Source of the DNA: Deltaproteobacteria bacterium
GTDB lineage: Bacteria > Bdellovibrionota > UBA1018
NCBI GenBank assembly: GCA_016194835.1
Contig: JACQAU010000170.1
Location: 1-6,266 of the forward strand
Reading direction: 5' to 3'
DNA: 6,266 nucleotides
The notes below the pieces were generated by a model. That model made no database searches, was not told the origin of the DNA, and was given only the letters and a program-made list of their open reading frames with translations. Made by a program: the position numbers and the translations under genes. The number at the start of each line of letters is the position of its first letter. Position 1 is the stretch's first letter. Below, in pieces: positions 1-6,258 of this stretch.

Positions 1-15
1 CAGTAAGCCCAAATG

Positions 16-1782
16 TTAAATCTTTTTGAAATCTTTAATACGCAAAGTTGGAGTAACAAATCCACCATAACGATTTAGTTCTGGAATGCAAGCCCACTCC
101 TTGACATTTTTTAAAAAAGAAAACTCCTGCTCATGATCCAAAGCATGAAACCAAATAGCGTTAATATATTTTTGCGTATACTTTTTCATGTTTAAATCAA
201 TACTAGATAAGCGAAATTTTATGTGTTTACCTTTAAGTATTTGATGACTGGTAGCCATAGCTTTGACCCTAAAAATAATTTCAGAATTTCCAGGTCCAAA
301 AGGTCCCAAGCTTTCTAACTCTCTAAAAGTTTTAAAATTCAATTCTTCTACCGAACAGCTCCCTTCGATCACTAGTGGCTTTAACTCTAAATCTTCTGGA
401 ATTTGACTTAAGGCTTGATTAAATGCCTCACAAAAACTATCGCACTGCCCTTTATCAATCGAAAGCCCAGCAGCATATTTATGCCCACCAAAACTTTTTA
501 AATATTTAGCAGATAATCTGAGCGCTAATAAAACATCTTTACCAAAACAACTCCTTACACTTCCCTTACCTATTTCGTCTCTAAAAGAAATAATCACTGT
601 TGGTTTCTGAAAAGTTTCGACCACACGGGATGCAACAATCCCAATCACACCTTCGTGCCAGTTGGCATTTCCAACTACCACAGCATGCAAAAATCTCCCC
701 TGCTTTATTCCCTCTTCTACCTTTAGTTTGACATCTTCCCAAATAGTATCTTGCACCTGTGCTCGCTCCCGATTGAGTTTTTCGATCTCAAGTGCAATTT
801 CAGAAGCTCGGATTACGTCATCAGTTGTCAAAAGTTCAAAGGCTAAACTTGCATGAGACATTCTGCCAGAAGCGTTAATTCTTGGACCTAAAATAAAACC
901 CAAATGACTAGGGCTTAAGTTTTTTTTGCTCAATCCAGATACTTCTAAAAGTGCTTTCACACCTGGTTTTTGAGTCACCTCCAGAACACTTAACCCATGG
1001 CGAGTTAAAATATGATTATCTCCCACCAATGGCACCATATCTGCAGAAGTCGCTATTACTACTAAATCCAAGTGCTGCTTTAGATTAGGCTCTTTGCCAC
1101 CCGGCCACCAATTTTCACTTTTACCCCGTGTTCTTAATGCTCTGGCAAAATAAAAAGCAAGCCCGCATCCACAAAGCTCTTTTAGTCCACTCTGGCAATC
1201 CGGTCTTTGAGGATCTAAAACTGCTAAAGCCTTTGGCATACCCCTCACACTATCCACTTGGTGATGGTCTATTATAATTAGATCTAACCCTAATTCGTTA
1301 GCTTTTTTTGCAGCATCAAAACTTGTAATCCCTGTGTCTACTGTAATTAAAAGTGAAATACCATCTTGAACTGCATTTTCTACTGCTCCGACATTTAATC
1401 CATAACCGTCTTTGAATCTATCTGGCTGCCTAACATCAAATTGAAATCCGAATTCTTTTAAAATCAATGCCAGTAACGAAGCTGCTGTGGTTCCATCCAC
1501 ATCATAATCACCAAAAACACGAACTTTTTCCTGATTTTGCCTAGCCAAAACCATTCGATCAATAGCCAAATCCATATCCTTAATAGAATACGGGTCTTTG
1601 AGATTTTCTAATTTTGGTGAAAGAAAGTTTAAAATTTCTTCAGTAGACCCCAAACCTCGATTAACACAAACCTGAACTACCAACGGCGAAAGGCCAGTTT
1701 CATTTATAAGTTTATTTACGTTCTCTGTATTTGATACTAATCGGTCTTGCCATAGTCTACGGCTTTCCCCCTCGTTTTCCAT
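16..1782 (-). CDS. recJ: Single-stranded-DNA-specific 5'-3' exonuclease RecJ
   Basis: RecJ degrades single-stranded DNA 5' to 3' in the RecF recombination pathway, mismatch repair and base-excision repair, using Mn2+ or Mg2+ in a DHH-family active site. The protein is 588 residues (E. coli 577) and complete. Motifs in order are VFGDYDVDGTTAA (89-101, motif I), LLITVDTGIT (144-153, Asp149), LIIIDHHQVDS (168-178, the DHH motif), ATSADMVPL (244-252, Asp248, usually TVAD or TIAD), LGPRINASGRMSHA (298-311), WHEGVIGIVASRV (375-387), GKGSVRS (405-411), FGGHKYAAGLSI (431-442, DHHA1 domain) and LGPFGPGNSEIIF (492-504, leading into the OB-fold). No catalytic residue is missing. The ATG at 1782 lies 2 bases after the secF stop and has no convincing Shine-Dalgarno sequence (only AGAAG), so translation probably depends on ribosomes finishing secF. 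The stop TAA is at 16-18, and the 15 bases beyond it show no terminator. Confidence 0.97.
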   Translation of the reverse strand: MENEGESRRLWQDRLVSNTENVNKLINETGLSPLVVQVCVNRGLGSTEEILNFLSPKLENLKDPYSIKDMDLAIDRMVLARQNQEKVRVFGDYDVDGTTAASLLALILKEFGFQFDVRQPDRFKDGYGLNVGAVENAVQDGISLLITVDTGITSFDAAKKANELGLDLIIIDHHQVDSVRGMPKALAVLDPQRPDCQSGLKELCGCGLAFYFARALRTRGKSENWWPGGKEPNLKQHLDLVVIATSADMVPLVGDNHILTRHGLSVLEVTQKPGVKALLEVSGLSKKNLSPSHLGFILGPRINASGRMSHASLAFELLTTDDVIRASEIALEIEKLNRERAQVQDTIWEDVKLKVEEGIKQGRFLHAVVVGNANWHEGVIGIVASRVVETFQKPTVIISFRDEIGKGSVRSCFGKDVLLALRLSAKYLKSFGGHKYAAGLSIDKGQCDSFCEAFNQALSQIPEDLELKPLVIEGSCSVEELNFKTFRELESLGPFGPGNSEIIFRVKAMATSHQILKGKHIKFRLSSIDLNMKKYTQKYINAIWFHALDHEQEFSFLKNVKEWACIPELNRYGGFVTPTLRIKDFKKI

Positions 1783-1784
1783 TG

Positions 1785-2768
1785 TTATGCTTCTAATTTT
1801 GGTTCTGGTCTTACCGAGATATCTCTTTTAGATTTTCCAGCACCATTGAGTTTTTGCTTTAGTGATCTATTATGATAATAATGCGTTAAAATAATCACAA
1901 TAGAGCTTGCTATAAAAATAGACGAGTAAGTACCTACAACTATACCCACCATGAGGGTAAACGCAAAATCTGCGATCACTTTGCCACCCAAGAGCCAAAG
2001 AGCAAACACTGATAAAAACGTAGTAAAAGAAGTCAAAAGTGTTCTGCCCAGTGTTTCGTTGACTGCTCTATTTACAGCTTGCTCAATTGGCAATCCCGGA
2101 TGCTGATGTGTTGTCTCTCTCACCCTGTCATACACAATAATGGTATCATTATTGGAATAACCAATTAAGGCCAAAATTGCAGCCAAGATTTGCAAATCAA
2201 ATTGCTTTTGCATAATAATAAAAATCCCAAGCGTAATTACCGTATCATGAAAAAGTGCTAAGACCGCTCCAGGCGAGTACCGTATATCAAACCGCAAAGT
2301 AACATAAATCAAAATACAAAGCAGAGCATACAACATCGAAAGATAACCACTCATCCTAAGCGAACTACCAGCCGCCGGACCTACTACATCCACTCTTTGC
2401 ACCTCCCAGTCCTGAGGTTTTAGGACTTTGTTGATAGCATCTGAAATTTGCTTAGCTACCAAGTTCAAAGATGACTCATCCCCTTGCGCCTTGATCAAAA
2501 ACTGATGTTCTTCTGGAATACCAATTTGTTGTACTTTTAGTCCTTTAACTTCTGATTTCTGTAATTCGTTTCTTACTTGTTCGATATCCCAAGTAGCCGG
2601 AACTTTGATCTGAACTTCAGCACCACCTGTGAAATCAATTCCATAATTAAGTCCCTTTGTAAGAAACAAAGCAAAAGTCAGCAAAATACAAATAATAGAA
2701 ATCCCCATCCACATAAACCGCTTGCCGACAAAATCAATTTGCGTTCCTGGTTTAATAATTTCAAACAT
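1785..2768 (-). CDS. secF: Protein translocase subunit SecF
   Basis: SecF is the partner of SecD in the proton-driven Sec accessory complex of the inner membrane. From the ATG at 2768 it is 327 residues, a normal length. Helix 1 (about 17-37) is followed by LNYGIDFTGG (40-49) and the small periplasmic domain, ending at DVVGPAAGSSLRMSG (127-141). Five more helices follow. Conserved stretches are RFDIRYSPGAVLALFHDT (159-176), IGYSNNDTIIVYDRVRE (202-218), TLGRTLLTSFTTFL (239-252) and VVGTYSSIFIAS (277-288). Unlike the neighbouring SecD, the segment equivalent to SecD helix 5 is complete. The frame can be extended six codons to a TTG at 2786 overlapping the secD stop, but the ATG is preferred: it has AAAGGA at 9 bases, and MFEIIKPG matches N-termini I recall from related bacteria. 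The basic tail (KSKRDISVRPEPK) is cytoplasmic by prediction. recJ starts 2 bases after the stop. Confidence 0.96.
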   Translation of the reverse strand: MFEIIKPGTQIDFVGKRFMWMGISIICILLTFALFLTKGLNYGIDFTGGAEVQIKVPATWDIEQVRNELQKSEVKGLKVQQIGIPEEHQFLIKAQGDESSLNLVAKQISDAINKVLKPQDWEVQRVDVVGPAAGSSLRMSGYLSMLYALLCILIYVTLRFDIRYSPGAVLALFHDTVITLGIFIIMQKQFDLQILAAILALIGYSNNDTIIVYDRVRETTHQHPGLPIEQAVNRAVNETLGRTLLTSFTTFLSVFALWLLGGKVIADFAFTLMVGIVVGTYSSIFIASSIVIILTHYYHNRSLKQKLNGAGKSKRDISVRPEPKLEA

Positions 2769-2777
2769 GTTCGGAAA

Positions 2778-2783
2778 TCCTTT
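2778..2783 (-). promoter_or_regulatory. Ribosome binding site of secF, overlapping the secD stop codon
   Basis: The minus strand reads AAAGGA, 9 bases before the ATG at 2768-2766. Its first A is the last base of the secD TGA stop (2785-2783), so termination of secD and initiation of secF are likely coupled. This site argues for the ATG at 2768 over the TTG at 2786, which has no purine-rich sequence upstream. Confidence 0.75.
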
Positions 2784-4486
2784 CAAATACTGATACTACG
2801 TGTTCTATTTTTTTCTAACCACATGAGGTACCAATCAAAAATCAATTTACAAACAAAAACAGCTGTAAATAAAGTAGTCACAATGCCAATCAGCATAGTT
2901 ACTGCAAATCCCTTAATAGGACCGGTTCCATAAATTAATAAAACCACAGCAGGCAGTGCTTTTTGAAAGCCAGCTTCGACCGCGCCCTGCGGTCCTTTGC
3001 CGTGCCTAAGCTCTTCTCTAATGCGTTCATAAATCACAACATTAGAGTCAACAGCAATACCAACTGTCAAAGCAATACCCGCAATACCAGGGAGCGTGAG
3101 CGTTGCCTCCAAACCCACTAGGCAGGCTAAAACAAATAAAACGTTCAAAAGTAACGAAACTACAGCAATCGCACCACTTACTCTGTAGTAAAACATCACA
3201 AATAAAAACACAGCCAAGCTACCCAACAAACTTGCCAATGCACCTTTATGAATAGAATCTTGTCCCAGCGATGGACCAACTACACGTTGTTCTAAAAAAT
3301 CTAGTTGTGCAGGCAAAGCACCAGCACGCAAGACAATAGCCAAATCTTTGGCTTCTTTCAAAAGTTGCTCTCCATTTCCTGTTCCCAAAGTAATTTGTCC
3401 ACGACCTCCAATTTTGGATTGAATTGTCGGTGCCGAATACACAATGCCATCCAAGACTATGGCCAAGCGCTCATGAATATGCTCGCCTGTTAGCTTTTCA
3501 AACAAAACAGCTCCTCTAGCATTCATTGTAAAACTTACGATGGGTCTCTGATTTTCAGGATCAAAAGCTACTACGGCGTCTTGTAAATCATTGCCAGTGA
3601 CATCAACTTTTGACTTTAAAAGATAAGGCCTTCTGTGCATTTGGCCCAGATCTCCTTCTTCACGCATTTCATCTAAAGTCCGTGAACGTTCAAATGCGAT
3701 CTCAGTGTCTTGAGGAATTTTGCTCTTTACCAGGTCATTAATTTTTTGAACATATTCAGAAAATTTTTGACCTTCTTTGTACGAAATATTATTTTCCTTT
3801 GTAACATCAGCTATAAGTTTTGCTACTTGGCCAGGCGTCATGCTTTTATCATCTGCAATTTTGAACTCTAATTTTGCAGTTCTACCAATAAGCTGTTTTG
3901 CCCGATCTACTTCTTTGATGCCAGGCAGTTCAACAACTACCCTATCTAAACCCTGAGAAGCAATTGCAGGCTCTGTTACGCCAAACTCGTCTATGCGATT
4001 GCGAATAACCTGAATACTTTGATTTACGGTTCGCTCTCTAATGTCATTTCTCTGTTCCCGTGTGAGACCAAGTTCTAGTTTTCCAGCTTGATCATCCGCT
4101 AGACGCAAAATTGTAAATTCTTTTTTGATTATTTTATAAACTGCATCTCTTTGAGCAGGATCAAACTCTAAAAGAATCCTTGGATCATCTACGGGAACAC
4201 CTTCACGTTGAACCTTAACAGATTTGAGTATTATGTTTTTTTCTTTAAAACTTGCACTTATTACTTCAACTTGTCGATCCACAATGTCTTTATAGACCTT
4301 GTTAAAATCCACTCCCAACACCAAGTACAGACCTCCCTGAAGGTCCAATCCTAAATTAATTTTCTTTTTAAATGGAAATTTGGTTTTTTCTAAATCCAAG
4401 CGCGCAAGCGTTGGAAAAACATAAACTATAGAAAGTCCAACAAAAAACAAAAGCAAACACAGTTTGCCCCACCAGTTGCGAGTCAT
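2783..4486 (-). CDS. secD: Protein translocase subunit SecD, with an apparent 12-residue internal deletion
   Basis: SecD pairs with SecF in an RND-type, proton-driven inner-membrane complex that pulls exported proteins out of SecYEG on the periplasmic side. The protein is 567 residues. Helix 1 (about 9-25) is followed by LGLDLQGG (45-52) and the large periplasmic P1 region, with VTEPAIASQGLDRVVVELPG (170-189) and GRTAKLEFKI (201-210). The C-terminal membrane domain has helices near 416-433, 437-457 and 462-485. The last carries TLPGIAGIALTVGIAVDSN, whose Asp480 corresponds to the conserved proton-pathway aspartate; Ser481 replaces the usual Ala. ERIREELRHGKGPQGAVEAGFQKA then runs directly into LPAVVLLIYGTGPIKGFAVT. 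Family members normally have about 12 further residues here (FSSIFDANITTL in E. coli). The conserved DAN motif and most of helix 5 are therefore missing, with the reading frame intact. Whether the protein still works is unclear. The stop TGA overlaps the secF ribosome binding site. Confidence 0.96.
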   Translation of the reverse strand: MTRNWWGKLCLLLFFVGLSIVYVFPTLARLDLEKTKFPFKKKINLGLDLQGGLYLVLGVDFNKVYKDIVDRQVEVISASFKEKNIILKSVKVQREGVPVDDPRILLEFDPAQRDAVYKIIKKEFTILRLADDQAGKLELGLTREQRNDIRERTVNQSIQVIRNRIDEFGVTEPAIASQGLDRVVVELPGIKEVDRAKQLIGRTAKLEFKIADDKSMTPGQVAKLIADVTKENNISYKEGQKFSEYVQKINDLVKSKIPQDTEIAFERSRTLDEMREEGDLGQMHRRPYLLKSKVDVTGNDLQDAVVAFDPENQRPIVSFTMNARGAVLFEKLTGEHIHERLAIVLDGIVYSAPTIQSKIGGRGQITLGTGNGEQLLKEAKDLAIVLRAGALPAQLDFLEQRVVGPSLGQDSIHKGALASLLGSLAVFLFVMFYYRVSGAIAVVSLLLNVLFVLACLVGLEATLTLPGIAGIALTVGIAVDSNVVIYERIREELRHGKGPQGAVEAGFQKALPAVVLLIYGTGPIKGFAVTMLIGIVTTLFTAVFVCKLIFDWYLMWLEKNRTRSISI

Positions 4487-4494
4487 AATAAAAG

Positions 4495-4500
4495 CTCCTT
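4495..4500 (-). promoter_or_regulatory. Ribosome binding site of secD
   Basis: The minus strand reads AAGGAG, 8 bases before the secD ATG at 4486-4484. It sits in the 21-base gap after the yajC stop, so secD has its own good initiation site and does not depend on coupling to yajC. Confidence 0.8.
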
Positions 4501-4507
4501 ATGGTAT

Positions 4508-4945
4508 TTATGCACCGAGTTCTTTAATAGATTGTCCCTTAATTACTTGTGACACTTGGCTTTTTAGCATTTTAATTTTTACATCATCGGCAATTTCTAC
4601 TGTAACAAATTTATCTGCTATTCCAGTAATTTTGCCTAAAATTCCTGAATTAGTTAAAACCTGATCCCCTTGTGACATAGAACTTAACATGCTTTGTTGT
4701 TCTTTTGCTTTTTTTTGTTGAGGACGAATCATCAAAAAATAAATCACCCCAAACATTAAAACAAAAGGAAAAATCATAGCTCCAAACCCAGGCTGTTGTG
4801 CCGTTGGAGCAGCCTGAGATACACTCTGTATGGGAGCAGACCCAGCAGGCACCGGGGGGGAATCAGCAAAAAGAAATGGTATGTAACACAAACAAGAAAC
4901 AATAAACATCAAAGCTAACTTGCCGTAATAACTTAAGTTTTTCAA
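4508..4945 (-). CDS. yajC: Sec translocon accessory subunit YajC
   Basis: YajC is a small inner-membrane protein that associates with SecD and SecF, and through them with SecYEG. This one is 145 residues, longer than the roughly 110 of E. coli, because of an N-terminal extension. Residues 1-27 look like a cleavable signal peptide: basic Lys2 and Lys9, a hydrophobic core at about 10-25, and a possible signal peptidase site LFA|DS after Ala27. A Pro/Ala/Gln/Ser-rich linker follows (28-53). The family core then begins with one membrane helix (about 56-73), the diagnostic LMIRPQQKKAKE (71-82), and the small cytoplasmic domain with GDQVLTNSGILGKITGI (93-109). The start is TTG at 4945, supported by a strong GGAGGTG site. 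It is separated from tgt by a palindromic element and from secD by 21 bases, so it is the first gene of the sec part of the cluster. A run of seven C (plus-strand G, 4854-4860) encodes Ser-Pro-Pro just after the predicted cleavage site. Confidence 0.96.
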   Translation of the reverse strand: MKNLSYYGKLALMFIVSCLCYIPFLFADSPPVPAGSAPIQSVSQAAPTAQQPGFGAMIFPFVLMFGVIYFLMIRPQQKKAKEQQSMLSSMSQGDQVLTNSGILGKITGIADKFVTVEIADDVKIKMLKSQVSQVIKGQSIKELGA

Positions 4946-4949
4946 AAAA

Positions 4950-4956
4950 CACCTCC
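4950..4956 (-). promoter_or_regulatory. Strong ribosome binding site that fixes the TTG start of yajC
   Basis: The minus strand reads GGAGGTG here, a near-perfect complement of the 16S rRNA 3' end, followed by TTTT and then TTG (4945-4943). The spacing from GGAGG to TTG is 6 bases. No ATG lies nearby, and the next methionine (residue 13) falls inside the hydrophobic part of the signal peptide, so this site decides in favour of the TTG start. Confidence 0.85.
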
Positions 4957-5011
4957 AAATATGATCTGTTGACGATTTTTAACTTACTTAAAGAATCTCA
5001 CTTTGTAAATC

Positions 5012-5118
5012 CTTTAAACCAAGAATTTGCATTTAAAACCGTAGCGAAAGCACCGAGATGCAAGCCAGCAGCATATCGGAGATTGCAGTAGGTTTTAAAT
5101 GCAAATTCTCGGTTAAAG
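5012..5118. repeat. Long imperfect palindrome between tgt and yajC (REP/ERIC-like element or RNA hairpin)
   Basis: A 24-base arm at 5017-5040 matches the reverse complement of 5091-5114 with one difference. Allowing one bulged base, the match extends to 5012-5040 against 5091-5118. In RNA of the minus strand (the direction of the genes) the one difference becomes a G-U wobble, so all 24 positions pair; in plus-strand RNA it is an A-C mismatch. Inside lies a second hairpin: ccgagatgc (5053-5061) pairs with gcatatcgg (5071-5079) with one mismatch and a 9-base loop. The 50-base interior (5041-5090) is 52% GC, whereas the arms are about 29% GC. The right arm includes the tgt stop codon. No T-run follows either arm, so this is not a standard intrinsic terminator. 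It may be a small dispersed palindromic element of the REP, ERIC or Rickettsia RPE kind, or an RNase III-type processing site separating tgt from the sec genes. The repeat is seen directly; its role is inference. Confidence 0.85.
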
Positions 5119-6258
5119 CAATTGGTAGCTATAAAAATCTCTTACAAAATCCTCAAACCGGTCTTCTAAAATAGCATTTCTTAGGTTTTGCATAAGACTT
5201 AAGTAAAAAGTCAAATTATGTATTGTATTTAGTCGTGCAGAAAATACATCCCCGCACATAAATAAATGCCTAAGGTAGGCCTTAGAAAACTGTGTACAAG
5301 CTTCGCACATACATTTTGGATCTAAGGGAGAAGAGTCGTCTTTATATTTTGCATTTTTAATATTTATCTTGCCATGACTTGTAAAAAGCCCACCGTTTCT
5401 TGCGTTTCGTGTGGGCATTACACAATCAAAAATGTCAATCCCGGCTCTCACACACTCAATGATATCTTCTGGTCTTCCGACCCCCATCAAATATTTAGGC
5501 TTATTTTCTGGCAATAAAGACGCTGTAAAAGAAGCCATTGTGTGCATAGCGTCTTGCGTCTCTCCAACAGAAAGACCACCTATGGCAAAACCATCAAATG
5601 GCAAGGCTGTAATTTCTTTTGCTGACTGAAGTCTTAGATCTTCAAACAGTCCTCCCTGTATAATGCCAAAGCGCGCTTGATGTGGATGTAGTGAAACTTG
5701 CAATCCCCTTTCTGCCCAGCGCAAAGTTCTATCCATGGCTTGTCTTACTTTTTCAGGTGTTGCAGGATAAGGAGGACACTCATCAAAAGCCATCACAATA
5801 TTGCTCCCCAGCGATCTTTGGATTTCCATAGAAATCTCTGGAGTCATTCTGTGGGAACTGCCGTCAATATGGGATCTAAAAGTTACGCCATCATCGTCAA
5901 TTTTATTAATATTAGAGAGAGAAAAAACCTGAAAACCACCACTGTCTGTTAAAATAGGACCATCCCAATTCATAAATTTCCGGAGTCCACCAAGTTTTTC
6001 AATCCTCTCATGTCCGGGACGCAAGTATAGATGATACGTATTACCTAAAATCACTTGTGCTCCCATACGTTTTAATTCATTTGGCGATACACTCTTGACT
6101 ACACCCAGTGTTCCAACAGGCATAAAAGCTGGAGTCAGGATCTCGTGAATTCTACCACCAAAATCAGTAAGCAAGATTTTTCCAGCTCTGGAATGGGAGC
6201 TTTTTTTCTCCAATTTAAATATAAGTGGTGAACAATCCATAACGCTGATGTTTATCAC
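5113..6258 (-). CDS. tgt: Queuine tRNA-ribosyltransferase (tRNA-guanine transglycosylase)
   Basis: This enzyme exchanges guanine-34 in the anticodon of GUN-type tRNAs (Asp, Asn, His, Tyr) for the queuosine precursor preQ1, in the cytoplasm. The protein is 381 residues (E. coli about 375) and full length. Visible motifs are TPAFMPVGT (42-50), LTDSGGFQVF (103-112, with general acid/base Asp105), FDECPP (158-163), GIIQGG (198-203), GGLSVGE (227-233) and FDCVMPTRNARNG (277-289, with the predicted nucleophile Asp278). The zinc site is intact: Cys316, Cys318, Cys321 and His347. The start is uncertain. GTG at 6258 has only 8 bases of visible upstream sequence, and ATG at 6240 (MDCSPLIFKLEKK) gives an N-terminus closer to the family; neither has a Shine-Dalgarno sequence I can see. 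The frame stays open to the window edge. The stop codon TAA (5113-5115) lies inside the right arm of the inverted repeat that separates tgt from yajC. Identity is near certain; only the start is in doubt. Confidence 0.97.
   Translation of the reverse strand: MINISVMDCSPLIFKLEKKSSHSRAGKILLTDFGGRIHEILTPAFMPVGTLGVVKSVSPNELKRMGAQVILGNTYHLYLRPGHERIEKLGGLRKFMNWDGPILTDSGGFQVFSLSNINKIDDDGVTFRSHIDGSSHRMTPEISMEIQRSLGSNIVMAFDECPPYPATPEKVRQAMDRTLRWAERGLQVSLHPHQARFGIIQGGLFEDLRLQSAKEITALPFDGFAIGGLSVGETQDAMHTMASFTASLLPENKPKYLMGVGRPEDIIECVRAGIDIFDCVMPTRNARNGGLFTSHGKINIKNAKYKDDSSPLDPKCMCEACTQFSKAYLRHLFMCGDVFSARLNTIHNLTFYLSLMQNLRNAILEDRFEDFVRDFYSYQLL

Noticed and set aside
2577..2933. 118-codon open frame on the plus strand
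   Set aside because: It lies across the ends of secD and secF, both firmly identified on the other strand. It has no recognisable domain and no ribosome binding site, so it is a shadow. The same holds for the shorter plus-strand frames within recJ, secD, yajC and tgt.
4969..5000. Possible plus-strand promoter (TTGACG, then AAGAAT) reading into the palindrome
   Set aside because: The spacing of 16 bases and four-of-six -10 match are weak, and no plus-strand gene or clear RNA product follows.
4981..5009. Possible promoter for yajC on the minus strand (TTTACA, 17 bases, TAAGTT)
   Set aside because: The -35-like box is reasonable, but the -10 box matches only three of six consensus positions. 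In AT-rich DNA this is expected by chance. A promoter here is plausible but not supported.
5012..5118. Integron attC recombination site
   Set aside because: The size and imperfect hairpin fit, and the right end reads GTTAAAG, but this does not match the GTTRRRY core, the left end lacks RYYYAAC, and the neighbours are core genes with no integrase or cassettes.
5012..5118. Riboswitch (for example preQ1) linked to tgt
   Set aside because: The structure lies downstream of tgt and upstream of yajC, which is not a queuosine gene, and it is a long simple hairpin, not a compact pseudoknot aptamer.
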